From: Draconibacterium aestuarii
GTDB taxonomy: Bacteria; Bacteroidota; Bacteroidia; Bacteroidales; Prolixibacteraceae
Length of the DNA: 64,000 nucleotides
Assembly: GCA_026671195.1 (NCBI GenBank)
Contig: JAPOHD010000063.1
Location: 25,517 to 89,516, forward strand
Reading direction: 5' to 3'
The notes below the pieces were generated by a model. That model had not been told where the DNA came from. It worked only from the letters and a program-made list of their open reading frames with translations, and ran no database searches. Numbering within the stretch: position 1 is the first letter of the stretch; the number at the start of each line of letters is the position of its first letter. Below, one piece after another: positions 1 through 9,306 of the stretch. The translations under genes and the position numbers were made by a program.

Positions 1-858
1 TCCGAGCTTTTTACAAATGTTATTTATCAAAAACTAGTTGAAGAAGGAATATTACACCCCGATTCATCCGTTCAGCACTATTATCCCGAATTTCCGGAAA
101 AAGCCTATAAAATAACGGTCAATGATCTGGCACAACAAATTTCGGGTATTCGCGATCCCAATTCGAACGAGACAAATCAGCAGGGTTTGAATGTTAAACT
201 TGAAAAGGGTCTGGAACAGGTGATAAACGAACCTTTAAAAACACCACCCGGAGTGTACCAAACAACTGGTTTTTTCAATTACAACCTTTTGGGAGTTGTC
301 ATGAAAAAGGCAACCCAAATGAGTTATTCAAAACTACTTGAAAAATACGTAACTGATACATTGAACCTAAGCAATACAGTTATGGATAATCCATTTTTGA
401 CCATTAAAAACAGAAGCGATTTTTATGACCAGAACTACATTGCCCAGGTGGTAAACGAAACGACAAGAGATCTTCGTTATCGCTCACCTTCCGATGGGTT
501 GCTATCGAATGCCGAAGACCTGGCAAAGCTGGGAAACACGATTCTAAACTCCGATTATCTTTCGGAAGAAACGAGAGCAAACCTTTGGCAAGCCATCCCA
601 CTTTATAACGATATTCCTTCGCAAGTGGCAAATGCATGGATGCTGCTAATTGATAATGAAGGCAACAAAATTTATGGAAAAGCAGGTTCTGTATCCGGTG
701 GTAGCTCGTCGCTTGTAATTTACCCCGACGAGAATTTAATAGTTGCTTTTGCCTGCAACCTTACTATGCCAACCGATAAAACACCCATATTTAATGTAGC
801 CAAATATTTTTTACCCAACGGATTCGAGAAAGAAACAACAGCGAACGATGAAAAATAG
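1..858 (+). CDS. Serine hydrolase, beta-lactamase/class C-like family (5' end outside window)
   Basis: The frame is open from base 1, so the true start lies upstream and the usual SxxK active-site motif is not visible. The part seen contains LAQQISGIRD near residue 45, matching the 'Q.SGIR' stretch that follows the nucleophile region in this family, then FNYNLLGVV, which fits the Tyr-x-Asn second catalytic motif, and GKAGSVSGGSSSLVIYP near the C-terminus, which occupies the usual HGG position but has Lys-Ala-Gly. Members are secreted or periplasmic serine hydrolases (beta-lactamase, esterase or D-aminopeptidase like); the substrate cannot be predicted. A related, interrupted copy lies at 14892-15962. 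The family call is firm and the function is open. Confidence 0.85.
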   Translation, partial: SELFTNVIYQKLVEEGILHPDSSVQHYYPEFPEKAYKITVNDLAQQISGIRDPNSNETNQQGLNVKLEKGLEQVINEPLKTPPGVYQTTGFFNYNLLGVVMKKATQMSYSKLLEKYVTDTLNLSNTVMDNPFLTIKNRSDFYDQNYIAQVVNETTRDLRYRSPSDGLLSNAEDLAKLGNTILNSDYLSEETRANLWQAIPLYNDIPSQVANAWMLLIDNEGNKIYGKAGSVSGGSSSLVIYPDENLIVAFACNLTMPTDKTPIFNVAKYFLPNGFEKETTANDEK

Positions 859-936
859 AAATACCTGAATAAACAGGATGCATTAAACAAGGGTTTCTAT
901 AAAAAGTTTTAATTTAGGCTAATAAACAAAACTTTT

Positions 937-1554
937 ATGGAGACCCTTGTTATTTTAGGATTGATTATAGGATTGGCAGGCGGAATGGCTGTCACCAATT
1001 ATTATTACAAAAACCGTAACCAAAGGCAGTTAAAAAGCCAGTCGGTGCTGTTACTCGAAAAAATCAAGCAGGTTTGCAAACTCATTACTGTTGAAGGCGA
1101 ATTCTCTGAGATTTTCACACACCGCGACGAAAAAAATCTGTTTTTCAGGTTATTTCAAATGGAAAAAAAGGCTTTACTCATTGTAAAAGCCAAAGTGATG
1201 ATTGGTTTCGACCTCACTCGAATTCACATCGAAATAAACACACACAACAAACAGGTTTCCCTCTCGCAATTCCCCGAACCTGAGATTCTCAGCATCGACA
1301 CCGACCTGGAATATTACGACATACAAAAAGGCATCATCAATAAATTTTCGGAAACCGATTTAACCAACCTGAATAAAAAATCGAAGGATTTTATTCGCGA
1401 GAAAGTAGAAACCAGCCATTTAATTCAAATTGCAAAAAACCAGGCAAACGATACCGTTTCGTTAATCCGTCAGTTAATTGAATCGGTGGGTTGGAAACTG
1501 GTTTCGGAGAAAGTTGCTGTTAATGTAGCCGAGCCGAACAAAATATCCAGTTAG
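937..1554 (+). CDS. DUF4230 domain membrane-anchored protein
   Basis: This 205-residue protein has an N-terminal membrane segment at about residues 3-20, followed by a short basic stretch and a soluble domain of about 170 residues. The motif region with IKAK-like and FDLTRIHIEI strands, ending in a helical AKNQANDTVSLIRQLIE segment, resembles DUF4230 proteins, which are common single-pass proteins of unknown role in Bacteroidota. It sits 78 bp after the truncated serine hydrolase and is probably an independent unit. No catalytic residues are evident. The family call rests on overall pattern, not on a search. Confidence 0.7.
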   Translation: METLVILGLIIGLAGGMAVTNYYYKNRNQRQLKSQSVLLLEKIKQVCKLITVEGEFSEIFTHRDEKNLFFRLFQMEKKALLIVKAKVMIGFDLTRIHIEINTHNKQVSLSQFPEPEILSIDTDLEYYDIQKGIINKFSETDLTNLNKKSKDFIREKVETSHLIQIAKNQANDTVSLIRQLIESVGWKLVSEKVAVNVAEPNKISS

Positions 1555-1815
1555 TAACATCGCCGAAGAAACCCGTTAAAGATTTAATAAAAAAAATCAA
1601 TTGACATTACTTCTAAAAGAATTCGTTCTTACACATTCATACTGCTCGTTTCAGTATTTTAGATGGGCTGTGCATTGCTATATACAGCACTAAACAGAAA
1701 AGTATAAAAACAAAATTGGCTGATGCTCCGTCCAGCATAGATTATGTTTTTTTATACAGAACCGGAAGATCAGTTGTCAGATAAAATCTCTCCAAAATAA
1801 TCGACGGCCATATAA
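1555..1815. other. Intergenic region, nothing recognised
   Basis: About 310 bp separate the convergent DUF4230 and glutamate synthase genes. Apart from the terminator hairpin at its right end I see no open frame, repeat or RNA-like structure. Confidence 0.5.
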
Positions 1816-1841
1816 AACCCCGAGACAAAGTCCCGGGGCAT
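1816..1841 (-). terminator. Rho-independent terminator of the glutamate synthase gene
   Basis: Read on the minus strand, GCCCCGGGAC-TTT-GTCTCGGGG forms a GC-rich hairpin followed by TTTTATA. It lies about 27 bp past the stop of the gene at 1868-3508. Confidence 0.7.
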
Positions 1842-1867
1842 TTTCAACTATCTATTTCTTTTCGAAA

Positions 1868-3508
1868 TTATGCTTTCAAAATTGCGATCGCTTCTGCATC
1901 CAGAGCATCAGTCATAAACGGAATTTTGGTTAATTCAGCAGTTTCCCGGTTGGAAGCGATTAAGTCACTTCGGTCGATTTCTGACAAATTAAACTTACGT
2001 GCACCTGCCATAAATTGCTGCAAACCACCGGCAAGTTTGTCGGCATAACCAACCATTGCCACGGCTCCAAACGGAATGTTTTTCATTTCGTCTTTTCCAA
2101 CCTTATTTTTAACAGTTTCCCATTGGGCAAAAATTTCTTCAGGATATATACCATACTCGGTCACTGTTTTAGGAAGTGTTTCCCAATGGCCACTCAATTC
2201 TGCTTTTCTTTCGGGATGGAAAGTCGCTTCGATGTTGCTACCAAGAAAACCGGCAATCATTGGGGCACGGCCCAAACAAACAAGCTTTGTATAAGGCGCA
2301 CCTAATGAAATAGCTTTAAACAAATGATCTTCACGTGCGAAACCACCTGCAAATGAAAGATCAGGTGGTTTAATCCCCTGCTCTTCCAGAATTTTACAAT
2401 ATTCGTAGGCTTTTGCATGCAAGGCCAGAGAAGGAATACCCCAGTGTTGCATCATATTCCAGGGGCTCATTCCGGTACCACCACCGGCGCCATCAATAGT
2501 AAGTAAATCAAGTTTGGCATCGGCAGCATAACGGATTGCCATAGCCAGGTTCTCCATTCCATACGCTCCTGTTTTAAGCGAAATACGCTTGTAACCAAGT
2601 TTACGTAAATAGGCCACGCTATTCATAAAGTCTTCGCGTACCTGGTCACTTGTGTGTTTATTGGTAGCACCAAGCCTACTGTGACGTGCAAATGATGTAA
2701 CCGAACGGTTTTCATACCCCTTGATAACCACTGGATTATACGGATCAGGATCGACAATATATCCTCGGTCTTTCAGAAACTGGGCGTACTCAATACTTGA
2801 TACCTGAATCTCGCCACCAATATCTTTGGCACCTTGCCCCCATTTCAGTTCAATAATAATGTCGTTACCGTATTTATCAATAAGGTATTCCGCAACACCA
2901 TTCCGTGTATCTTCCACGTTCATCTGAATAATAATTGCTCCGTATCCATCGTAATAACGTGTAAAATATTCAATACGTCGTTCCAATTCAGGTGCCGACT
3001 TAATACGACCGTTTTCCAGTATCGATTTTTTATCGACACCCACCACGTTTTCGCCAACTACTATTGGAAAACCTGCCAGGGCAGCACCCACAGCAAACGA
3101 TGGCCAATATTTGGCGGCAATAAAAGTAGAGCCTAAAGCACCGGTCATTATCGGAACACGCGACTTTGTTTTGATTTCGTTCCCAAATTCGGTTTCCACA
3201 TTAACATTTGTAAAGATACAATCATCCGGATCATCCGTCAGGTTTTCCGCCAAACCTTTTGATCCGTAAGCATAACCTTGTACACGCAAACTATGATAAC
3301 CTGTACCAAGTGCAATTGTATGATTAGCCCCTGAAGTTGCGCTCCCAAAACGTCGGGGATACAGCATTTTACGTCCTTCCAAACATGATAACCATGTTTC
3401 ACATTTTCCTGTACATGCCGAATCGCACAAAGTACACAAACCCGATTCACAAGGGATACCTCGGTTTACGGCGCCCAAGGCGTCGTTGTTTTTTACGAAT
3501 TGTTGCAT
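1868..3508 (-). CDS. FMN-binding glutamate synthase domain protein (stand-alone GltB2-like)
   Basis: This 546-residue protein corresponds to the central FMN/glutamate synthase domain of GltB without the amidotransferase or the C-terminal beta-helix. The motifs TIDGAGGGTGMSPW (FMN/phosphate binding) and IQMNVEDTRNGV-like barrel strands are visible. The N-terminus has a Cys cluster (C20, C25, C28, C32, C36, C42) that could ligate an iron-sulfur centre. Stand-alone proteins of this type are annotated as ferredoxin- or NAD(P)H-linked glutamate synthases or related FMN enzymes; the electron partner and true substrate are not clear here. It is monocistronic, with a hairpin terminator downstream and a TATATTTG -7 box upstream. 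Confidence 0.85.
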   Translation of the reverse strand: MQQFVKNNDALGAVNRGIPCESGLCTLCDSACTGKCETWLSCLEGRKMLYPRRFGSATSGANHTIALGTGYHSLRVQGYAYGSKGLAENLTDDPDDCIFTNVNVETEFGNEIKTKSRVPIMTGALGSTFIAAKYWPSFAVGAALAGFPIVVGENVVGVDKKSILENGRIKSAPELERRIEYFTRYYDGYGAIIIQMNVEDTRNGVAEYLIDKYGNDIIIELKWGQGAKDIGGEIQVSSIEYAQFLKDRGYIVDPDPYNPVVIKGYENRSVTSFARHSRLGATNKHTSDQVREDFMNSVAYLRKLGYKRISLKTGAYGMENLAMAIRYAADAKLDLLTIDGAGGGTGMSPWNMMQHWGIPSLALHAKAYEYCKILEEQGIKPPDLSFAGGFAREDHLFKAISLGAPYTKLVCLGRAPMIAGFLGSNIEATFHPERKAELSGHWETLPKTVTEYGIYPEEIFAQWETVKNKVGKDEMKNIPFGAVAMVGYADKLAGGLQQFMAGARKFNLSEIDRSDLIASNRETAELTKIPFMTDALDAEAIAILKA

Positions 3509-3545
3509 TTTTTCTGGTTTTTATTTTAAATTAATAGCTGTAAGG

Positions 3546-3553
3546 CAAATATA
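3546..3553 (-). promoter_or_regulatory. Bacteroidota -7 element upstream of the glutamate synthase gene
   Basis: The minus strand reads TATATTTG, an exact match to TAnnTTTG, about 38 bp before the start codon at 3508. No convincing TTTG -33 box is seen at the right distance, so the call is tentative. Confidence 0.45.
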
Positions 3554-3731
3554 ACAACAATTCAACACTGTGTGATATTCGTCATGTATTAAACGACAAA
3601 TTAAAACCTGTTCAAACAATTAACTCCCTATATAATAATATATTTAAACAGAAAAAAATTGCGTTCAGTACATAAAAATGAGACCCTATAGGAAACAACA
3701 CATTACCAGAAACTTACTTCACATTCCCAAA

Positions 3732-6200
3732 CTAAAAACTCATTTCAGCACGAAAACGGATACCGCTGTTATCGGTAAAGCTGCGATTCATGTAGGTGTT
3801 GCCTAACTGATGAATGTATTCAATACGCAGAACTTTAAAAATGTTGGTAATGCCCACTCCAATTTCAGCATATGGCATGGCCATATCCTGCGAAAAAGCC
3901 TGGGGCAGATCGAATATGGGTTTGTACGAACTGGTACGGTCGCCATAGTGGGCCTTTAACGAAACCATTTCGCGAAGTTTGAGTCTGTTTAACAGAGGGA
4001 TTTTGTTCAGCACAATTCCTCCCCCAACCCAATCGAGATGGACGTTTGTATACACATTGTGCGCAAACGACGCCTGGTGTAATAAGTTAAACCGGTATTT
4101 CGCAAATCCCAGCGATTGAGAACCAACAGGCTGGTCGAGTAAATCGTAAGGAGCATCGCCAAACAAATAACCGCCGTTAAGCATGTAACGCATAAAAGTT
4201 GGCCCCATGTTAAACTTCCCTACAATCGATCCATGAAATTGTGTATACATTCCCAAATCGGGGCCATCGTTTCCGGGTAAAGAAGTATGTCCGATATCCA
4301 TACTCAAATTAATTACCGGTACCTGATCGATGTAATAAACACGGGCAAAATAATACCTGTCGAAATACTGTCCAAATGCCAAACGAACGTTAAACAGCAT
4401 TCCGTAATTCGAGTACTGATTATAGTCTACACCATTGTTTACAAAACGTATATCGGGCGTGTTATGGCTCGAAAGAAAATAGGCACCGGCTTCGCCCGTA
4501 ATATTTTCATCGGCATTGTATTCGAGTCGAAGATCGACACTTTTTTCTTCCTTTAAATATGGGTTTTGCGCCCTTGAAGTTACGGCTGCAATAAAGTTAC
4601 CGTTACCGCGTGTGTTCGGATTCTTTTTAATAAACCGCAGATATTTGTCTTGCGAAACAAGGTTATAATCGTCGGAATAACTGGCACGCAGAATATACTT
4701 ATCGGTTTCCTGCAACTGCCATCCCATACTCATTCCATACTTAAAACCCATATTTTTTGTTCCAAACCCCAAATAACCACCTAAAGTAAAACGTTCCCAC
4801 ATTTTTTCACCGGTTCGTAACGGAACTGAAATACGACTGCCTTCGATAGCATTTGTGCTGTAAATATCAAAAACCGGCCCCACTTCCAACTTTCCCATAT
4901 CAATGTAACTGGTAAGCACCATTCCTCCTACAGCATCAATGCCCTTTACCACATTGTTTTCTTTTAACTTATCAACACGTTCGTAAGTTCCATCCGACAT
5001 TAAGCTTGTGGCAAACTCTGGTTGCCTCTTCCAGTCGCGCGGTTTTACTTCATCAAGGTTTTTTGAGGTGGAATATTGTGTGGTTTTGGTTACCAACCAG
5101 TTTCCACTGGCCACCTGATCAATACGCTGCGATCCGTATTTCGAAACAGTATCTCTATTTAATACCAGAGCCAGGTTCAGGCTGATTTCCTGTTCATCGT
5201 AAAACCAACTTCCATCGGGCTTCTTAACATACGAAACATTCGATTTATAGCCGTTCACAAAATTAATATTGGCTTCTTCCTGTACGTAAGCATAAATGTC
5301 GGTAAGCGCAAAATTTTCGCTCTCCACAGTAAACCGACCGGTAAACAGGGCATTAAACTTATTTTTAGGAGTAAACGAAAAACTATAATACCACGTACTG
5401 TCAATCATGATGCTGTCGTTCAAATAAAAGTCGTATGACAGTCGTGCAGAGCCGGCCAGGGGTGAAACAATTCCGCGACCCAGAATATTTATCTGATCCT
5501 TATAAAAATCGAGGTCAACCACCACATTAAGCAATATCTGGCTTTCTATGGTTTGGTTCAATTTCGGGAAAATACCATCCCTTCGGTTATAAACCACACT
5601 GTCTTTTCGGTTTTTAACATTATTACCCAACTCGGAAATATAAATAGGAGAGAACCGTAATTCCTGCCCCTCAATCTTCATTGTCACCTCGTTCATATTC
5701 TCAATAATCCGGTTTACTCTTGAAGCAGAATCGATAGCCACATAAACCGATGTACGTGCAAAGGTTTTATAATCCTCATAACTAAGTACTTTTTGACGGT
5801 TCTCCTTTTTATGCTTCTGTACCTGCCTCATTAAAACTTTGGCACGCGATTCTTCAGGTCGGACAGTAACCTCACTTATTTTAAGTACCTCCGTTTCCAT
5901 GTATACTTCAACCGGATTGGCGGTATTTCTGTCAACAACAATTTGTTCTTTAAAATACCCCACTGCAGAGAAACTGATAGTATCATTTAAAGTCGCCGAC
6001 AAGATAAACTGTCCATCGACATTGGTCATGGTACCGTGCGTAGTTCCTTTTACCCAAACATTTACAAAAGGAATCGGTTCCCGTGTATTTTTATCTCTTA
6101 CACGGCCCGATACTTCAGTTAAAGTTTCTTCTCCCTGTGCAAAAAAAACGGTCAGGAGGAATATATAGACGAATAAGATTATATTTTTCATAGTAAGCAT
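3732..6200 (-). CDS. DUF5686 / carboxypeptidase-regulatory-like outer-membrane protein
   Basis: This 822-residue protein begins with a signal peptide ending near AQG, followed by a CarboxypepD_reg-like beta-sandwich (VSGRVRDKNTREPIPFVNVW, with GTMTNVDGQF) at about residues 28-105. The remainder is rich in amphipathic beta strands and ends in Phe (MSF), as expected of an outer-membrane barrel. This arrangement matches the DUF5686 family, a TonB-receptor-like but receptor-independent surface family of Bacteroidota. The role is unknown. It is monocistronic, and the second Met (codon 4) could also serve as the start. Confidence 0.85.
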   Translation of the reverse strand: MLTMKNIILFVYIFLLTVFFAQGEETLTEVSGRVRDKNTREPIPFVNVWVKGTTHGTMTNVDGQFILSATLNDTISFSAVGYFKEQIVVDRNTANPVEVYMETEVLKISEVTVRPEESRAKVLMRQVQKHKKENRQKVLSYEDYKTFARTSVYVAIDSASRVNRIIENMNEVTMKIEGQELRFSPIYISELGNNVKNRKDSVVYNRRDGIFPKLNQTIESQILLNVVVDLDFYKDQINILGRGIVSPLAGSARLSYDFYLNDSIMIDSTWYYSFSFTPKNKFNALFTGRFTVESENFALTDIYAYVQEEANINFVNGYKSNVSYVKKPDGSWFYDEQEISLNLALVLNRDTVSKYGSQRIDQVASGNWLVTKTTQYSTSKNLDEVKPRDWKRQPEFATSLMSDGTYERVDKLKENNVVKGIDAVGGMVLTSYIDMGKLEVGPVFDIYSTNAIEGSRISVPLRTGEKMWERFTLGGYLGFGTKNMGFKYGMSMGWQLQETDKYILRASYSDDYNLVSQDKYLRFIKKNPNTRGNGNFIAAVTSRAQNPYLKEEKSVDLRLEYNADENITGEAGAYFLSSHNTPDIRFVNNGVDYNQYSNYGMLFNVRLAFGQYFDRYYFARVYYIDQVPVINLSMDIGHTSLPGNDGPDLGMYTQFHGSIVGKFNMGPTFMRYMLNGGYLFGDAPYDLLDQPVGSQSLGFAKYRFNLLHQASFAHNVYTNVHLDWVGGGIVLNKIPLLNRLKLREMVSLKAHYGDRTSSYKPIFDLPQAFSQDMAMPYAEIGVGITNIFKVLRIEYIHQLGNTYMNRSFTDNSGIRFRAEMSF

Positions 6201-6447
6201 AACATCTTACCTCTTTACGATGTTATTTTAATTAACATCTAATATAAAGAGATTCAATGGCATATAAGTTCAAATTAAATAATATTATATGCTGCTTGTC
6301 TTGCAGAATATCGTTTTCATGGCTCTTAAACATATAATATTTTACACCGCGAAAGTAGCTAACCTTTTATATCTCTAATCGCGACTTTAGTTACACATGC
6401 TTTTATTTTAACATTTTTTAAGACTTCGGGCATTCCCAATTATTCAA

Positions 6448-8013
6448 TTAATCATGCCGGTGCCATGTTATTTCATTTTTAGTTGAACTGTACACAATCA
6501 AATCACCCACATCGATAGCCACACCCGGGTTAGGATTCAACACTTTTATATTTATCTTGTGTTTTCCTTCCGGCAATTCATATTTCCATGCCAGTTCGTG
6601 TCTGCGTTTACTGAATAACGTGGGCATAACAAATTGTTCGGCATCAGCTCCATCAATACTAATTTCCAGTTTAATATCGGCATCCCCAATTGTACTTTTT
6701 GCCCAACCTGTTAGCGCAAAACCACAACCTGTAAACTCTATTTTTACCTCCTGATTTTCGAAATTTAAGTTTTGCCTTATATCCTTTCTAACAACCGGAT
6801 AATGATGTTTAAAACCAATTTCCAGTGGTACCGGAAGAATTTCCTGAGCGGGTACGGAAATTGTGGCACCATCGATATCAGCACCATTCGCTTCCAGCAT
6901 CTTCAGGGCATGTTTGTTTCCTATCACATATACATCGTTGAGCGACATGGTTGTGTATTTAAAATCCATGTCCTCTACTGCAGAAAGTGGTTTTTTCCAA
7001 TATTCAGGAATATTTGAATACCCTAACATCGTTCCTAAAATTCCACCGGCACTTGCAGGATTACAGTCCGAATCTTGCCCGCAACGGGTTGATATTTCAA
7101 GGGTTTTCGAATAATCCCCGTCGCCATACAGCAATCCGATTAAAACATAAGCAGCATTGATTTTAGCATCTATATTAAAATCGGTGAATACTCCATCGGG
7201 GCAACCAATATCTGCCGACCATTTTTTCTCTACTTCAAACCAGGTACGCTTCCAGTCATTTGGATATTGGTGATACCATGAAATTACATCGGCCATACAT
7301 TTATAAAAATCCGACTCGACAGGTATTACGTTCAAAGCTTCAGTAACAATTTGTTCCACATTGTTAGAAACAAAAGCCACTGAATACATGGCTGCCATGT
7401 AAACTCCTCCATACCAACCATCTCCGTAATTCATAATATGCCCAACTTTATCGCAAATCTCCGAAGCCGTGTTTACCATTCCTGGCGCCATTAAACCGGC
7501 AAAGTCAGCTTCAATCTGAAAATCAATATCTTCAGAATGAGGATTGTTTAACCAGTGACCCGATTCCGGCGGCATTATTCCATTTAATATATTATACCGG
7601 GCAGCCTGGTTGGCATGCCACAACGAATATTCGGCATGTGCAAAGGCGTATGCATGAGATGTTGCCGGTGCATCCAGTCCTTCTTTTTCAAACACATCAA
7701 CAAAAGTAAGATCCATATAAACATCATCGTACAAACCGGGAGCATTCCGGTAATACCACAAACAACTGTTTTCATTCCATGGAATAGACTGATAATCATT
7801 TATCATCGAGCCATTAAATTTAAATTCGGTGGGCCCGCCAAAGGAACAACCAATAACCTGTCCGGCCCAGCCCCCCTTAATTTTATCCTGAAGTTCAGAT
7901 TTGGTCAGGGTAATTTTGAACTCAGTCGAATTTGCCGGATTAGTTTCTGAAATTTGTTTTGGCGAACAGGCGGCCAAAATCGCAAATACCAAAGAAATTA
8001 CCAGATTTTTCAT
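6448..8013 (-). CDS. ADP-ribosylglycohydrolase-family lipoprotein
   Basis: The 521-residue precursor has a lipoprotein signal (LAAC, Cys16). The catalytic domain shows the GGWAGQVIGCSFGGP start typical of the family, the metal-binding pair in YDDVYMDL, and the distal QDSDCNPASAGGILG motif (DxD...GxxxG). The C-terminal 120 residues look like a beta-sandwich accessory domain. Family enzymes release ADP-ribose from proteins or small molecules, but large secreted versions occur next to glycan-use genes, so a glycoside-like substrate is equally possible. It lies 72 bp downstream of mazG on the same strand and may be co-transcribed. Confidence 0.85.
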   Translation of the reverse strand: MKNLVISLVFAILAACSPKQISETNPANSTEFKITLTKSELQDKIKGGWAGQVIGCSFGGPTEFKFNGSMINDYQSIPWNENSCLWYYRNAPGLYDDVYMDLTFVDVFEKEGLDAPATSHAYAFAHAEYSLWHANQAARYNILNGIMPPESGHWLNNPHSEDIDFQIEADFAGLMAPGMVNTASEICDKVGHIMNYGDGWYGGVYMAAMYSVAFVSNNVEQIVTEALNVIPVESDFYKCMADVISWYHQYPNDWKRTWFEVEKKWSADIGCPDGVFTDFNIDAKINAAYVLIGLLYGDGDYSKTLEISTRCGQDSDCNPASAGGILGTMLGYSNIPEYWKKPLSAVEDMDFKYTTMSLNDVYVIGNKHALKMLEANGADIDGATISVPAQEILPVPLEIGFKHHYPVVRKDIRQNLNFENQEVKIEFTGCGFALTGWAKSTIGDADIKLEISIDGADAEQFVMPTLFSKRRHELAWKYELPEGKHKINIKVLNPNPGVAIDVGDLIVYSSTKNEITWHRHD

Positions 8014-8085
8014 CTATTTAGCTTTATTCTTTAAAGTTCATGCAGAATGTTGCAGGCGTAAACCATTACATTTTATTGCAACTCC

Positions 8086-8862
8086 CTATTCTTCTTTTTT
8101 CGCTTCTTCCCAAATTTCATCCATTTCGGCAAGGCTCATATCATGAAGACTGCGGCCTTTCATCATTGTCCGGCTTTCGAGATAATTAAATCGTTTTATA
8201 AATTTCAGGTTGGTACGTTCCAATGCAGCTTCCGGATCAACACCATACAAACGGGCTGCATTTACAACTGCAAATAAAAGATCGCCAAACTCGGCTTCTA
8301 TCTTATCATTATCAACCTTGTCTATCTCGTGGCTAAGTTCATCAACTTCCTCTTTTACTTTGTCCCAAACCTGTTCTTTATATTCCCAGTCGAAACCAAC
8401 GCCGCGTACTTTTTCCTGAATACGGTTTGCTTTTACCAAGGCCGGCATAGCAGCAGGAACACCTTCCAGAACACGTTTATTCCCGCCTTTTTCTTTTAGT
8501 TTTAATGCCTCCCAGTTTTCAGCCACTTTATCGGCCGAGCCATCAACATCTACATCACCAAAAATATGCGGATGGCGATAAATCAGTTTTTCATTGATAC
8601 CTTTCAGCACATCGCCAATGTCAAATGCGCCTTTCTCATCACCAATTTTTGCATAAAAAACAATGTGCAACAAAATATCACCCAATTCCTTTTTAATCTC
8701 GAGTAAATCATTTTTCAGAATAGCATCACCCAACTCGTAGGTTTCTTCTATGGTTAGTTTTCGTAACGATTCCAATGTTTGCTTTTTATCCCACGGGCAC
8801 TTCTCGCGAAGTTCGTCCATTATCTCCAATAGCTCTTTAAAAGCTTCCAGTTTCCTTTGCAT
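8086..8862 (-). CDS. mazG: Nucleoside triphosphate pyrophosphohydrolase MazG
   Basis: This 258-residue protein has the duplicated MazG fold. The N-terminal half carries KCPWDKKQTLESL and EETYELGDAI...ELGDILLHIVFYAKIG, the Mg-binding EExxE/ExxD helices. The second half repeats this as EEVDELSHEI...EFGDLLFAVVNAAR. It hydrolyses NTPs and dNTPs to monophosphates in the cytoplasm as house-cleaning. Length and motifs match E. coli MazG. A TACCTTCG box at 8884-8891 on the minus strand is a one-mismatch -7 candidate. Confidence 0.96.
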   Translation of the reverse strand: MQRKLEAFKELLEIMDELREKCPWDKKQTLESLRKLTIEETYELGDAILKNDLLEIKKELGDILLHIVFYAKIGDEKGAFDIGDVLKGINEKLIYRHPHIFGDVDVDGSADKVAENWEALKLKEKGGNKRVLEGVPAAMPALVKANRIQEKVRGVGFDWEYKEQVWDKVKEEVDELSHEIDKVDNDKIEAEFGDLLFAVVNAARLYGVDPEAALERTNLKFIKRFNYLESRTMMKGRSLHDMSLAEMDEIWEEAKKEE

Positions 8863-9009
8863 ATTATTAACGAATGATTTGTTCGAAGGTAAAAATTAAA
8901 TAATTATACGGCGAACATAAAGTTTATATGTTTATCCAAAGTTTTCCACATTACGAATAAAAATATATTGCTATTTTCATATCGTAAATAAAAACAAAAA
9001 ACAAATAAT

Positions 9010-9159
9010 ATGATTTTAGGAGTATCCGGTTGGTTAAGCGAAAAATTGGGTTGGAATGTAACAACAATTCGAATTCTGTTTGTTGTTGGAGTATTAATAT
9101 TTGGAGTTGGATTGGGACTTTATCTGATTTTGTGGATCGTAAAAATGTTTTCAAAGTAA
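9010..9159 (+). CDS. PspC-domain small membrane protein (49 aa)
   Basis: This tiny gene is easily missed. The peptide starts MILGVSGWLSEKLGW, continues NVTTIRILFVV, has one hydrophobic helix (about residues 23-44), and ends in a Lys-rich tail. The GVSGWLSEKLGW-x-x-x-x-IR-ILF pattern is the core of PspC/stress-response membrane proteins. In Bacteroidota such short single-domain forms are common and of unknown function. It lies alone between mazG and phoH and has a normal TAA stop. Identification is by motif pattern only. Confidence 0.75.
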   Translation: MILGVSGWLSEKLGWNVTTIRILFVVGVLIFGVGLGLYLILWIVKMFSK

Positions 9160-9271
9160 CTATCAAAAACTTCCCACTCAAATTTTACAGAATAAAATCG
9201 ATTGGTTTTGAGTAGTTAATGCATGTTGTTTTCTTTACTTCATTTTACTCATGTTTCGTTATTTTATTTTG

Positions 9272-9279
9272 TAAATTTG
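9272..9279 (+). promoter_or_regulatory. -7 element upstream of phoH
   Basis: TAAATTTG matches TAnnTTTG and lies 27 bp before the TTG start of phoH. The -33 region is poor. Confidence 0.4.
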
Positions 9280-9306
9280 TGACTTAATATTTTTTAAAAG
9301 CAAGAA

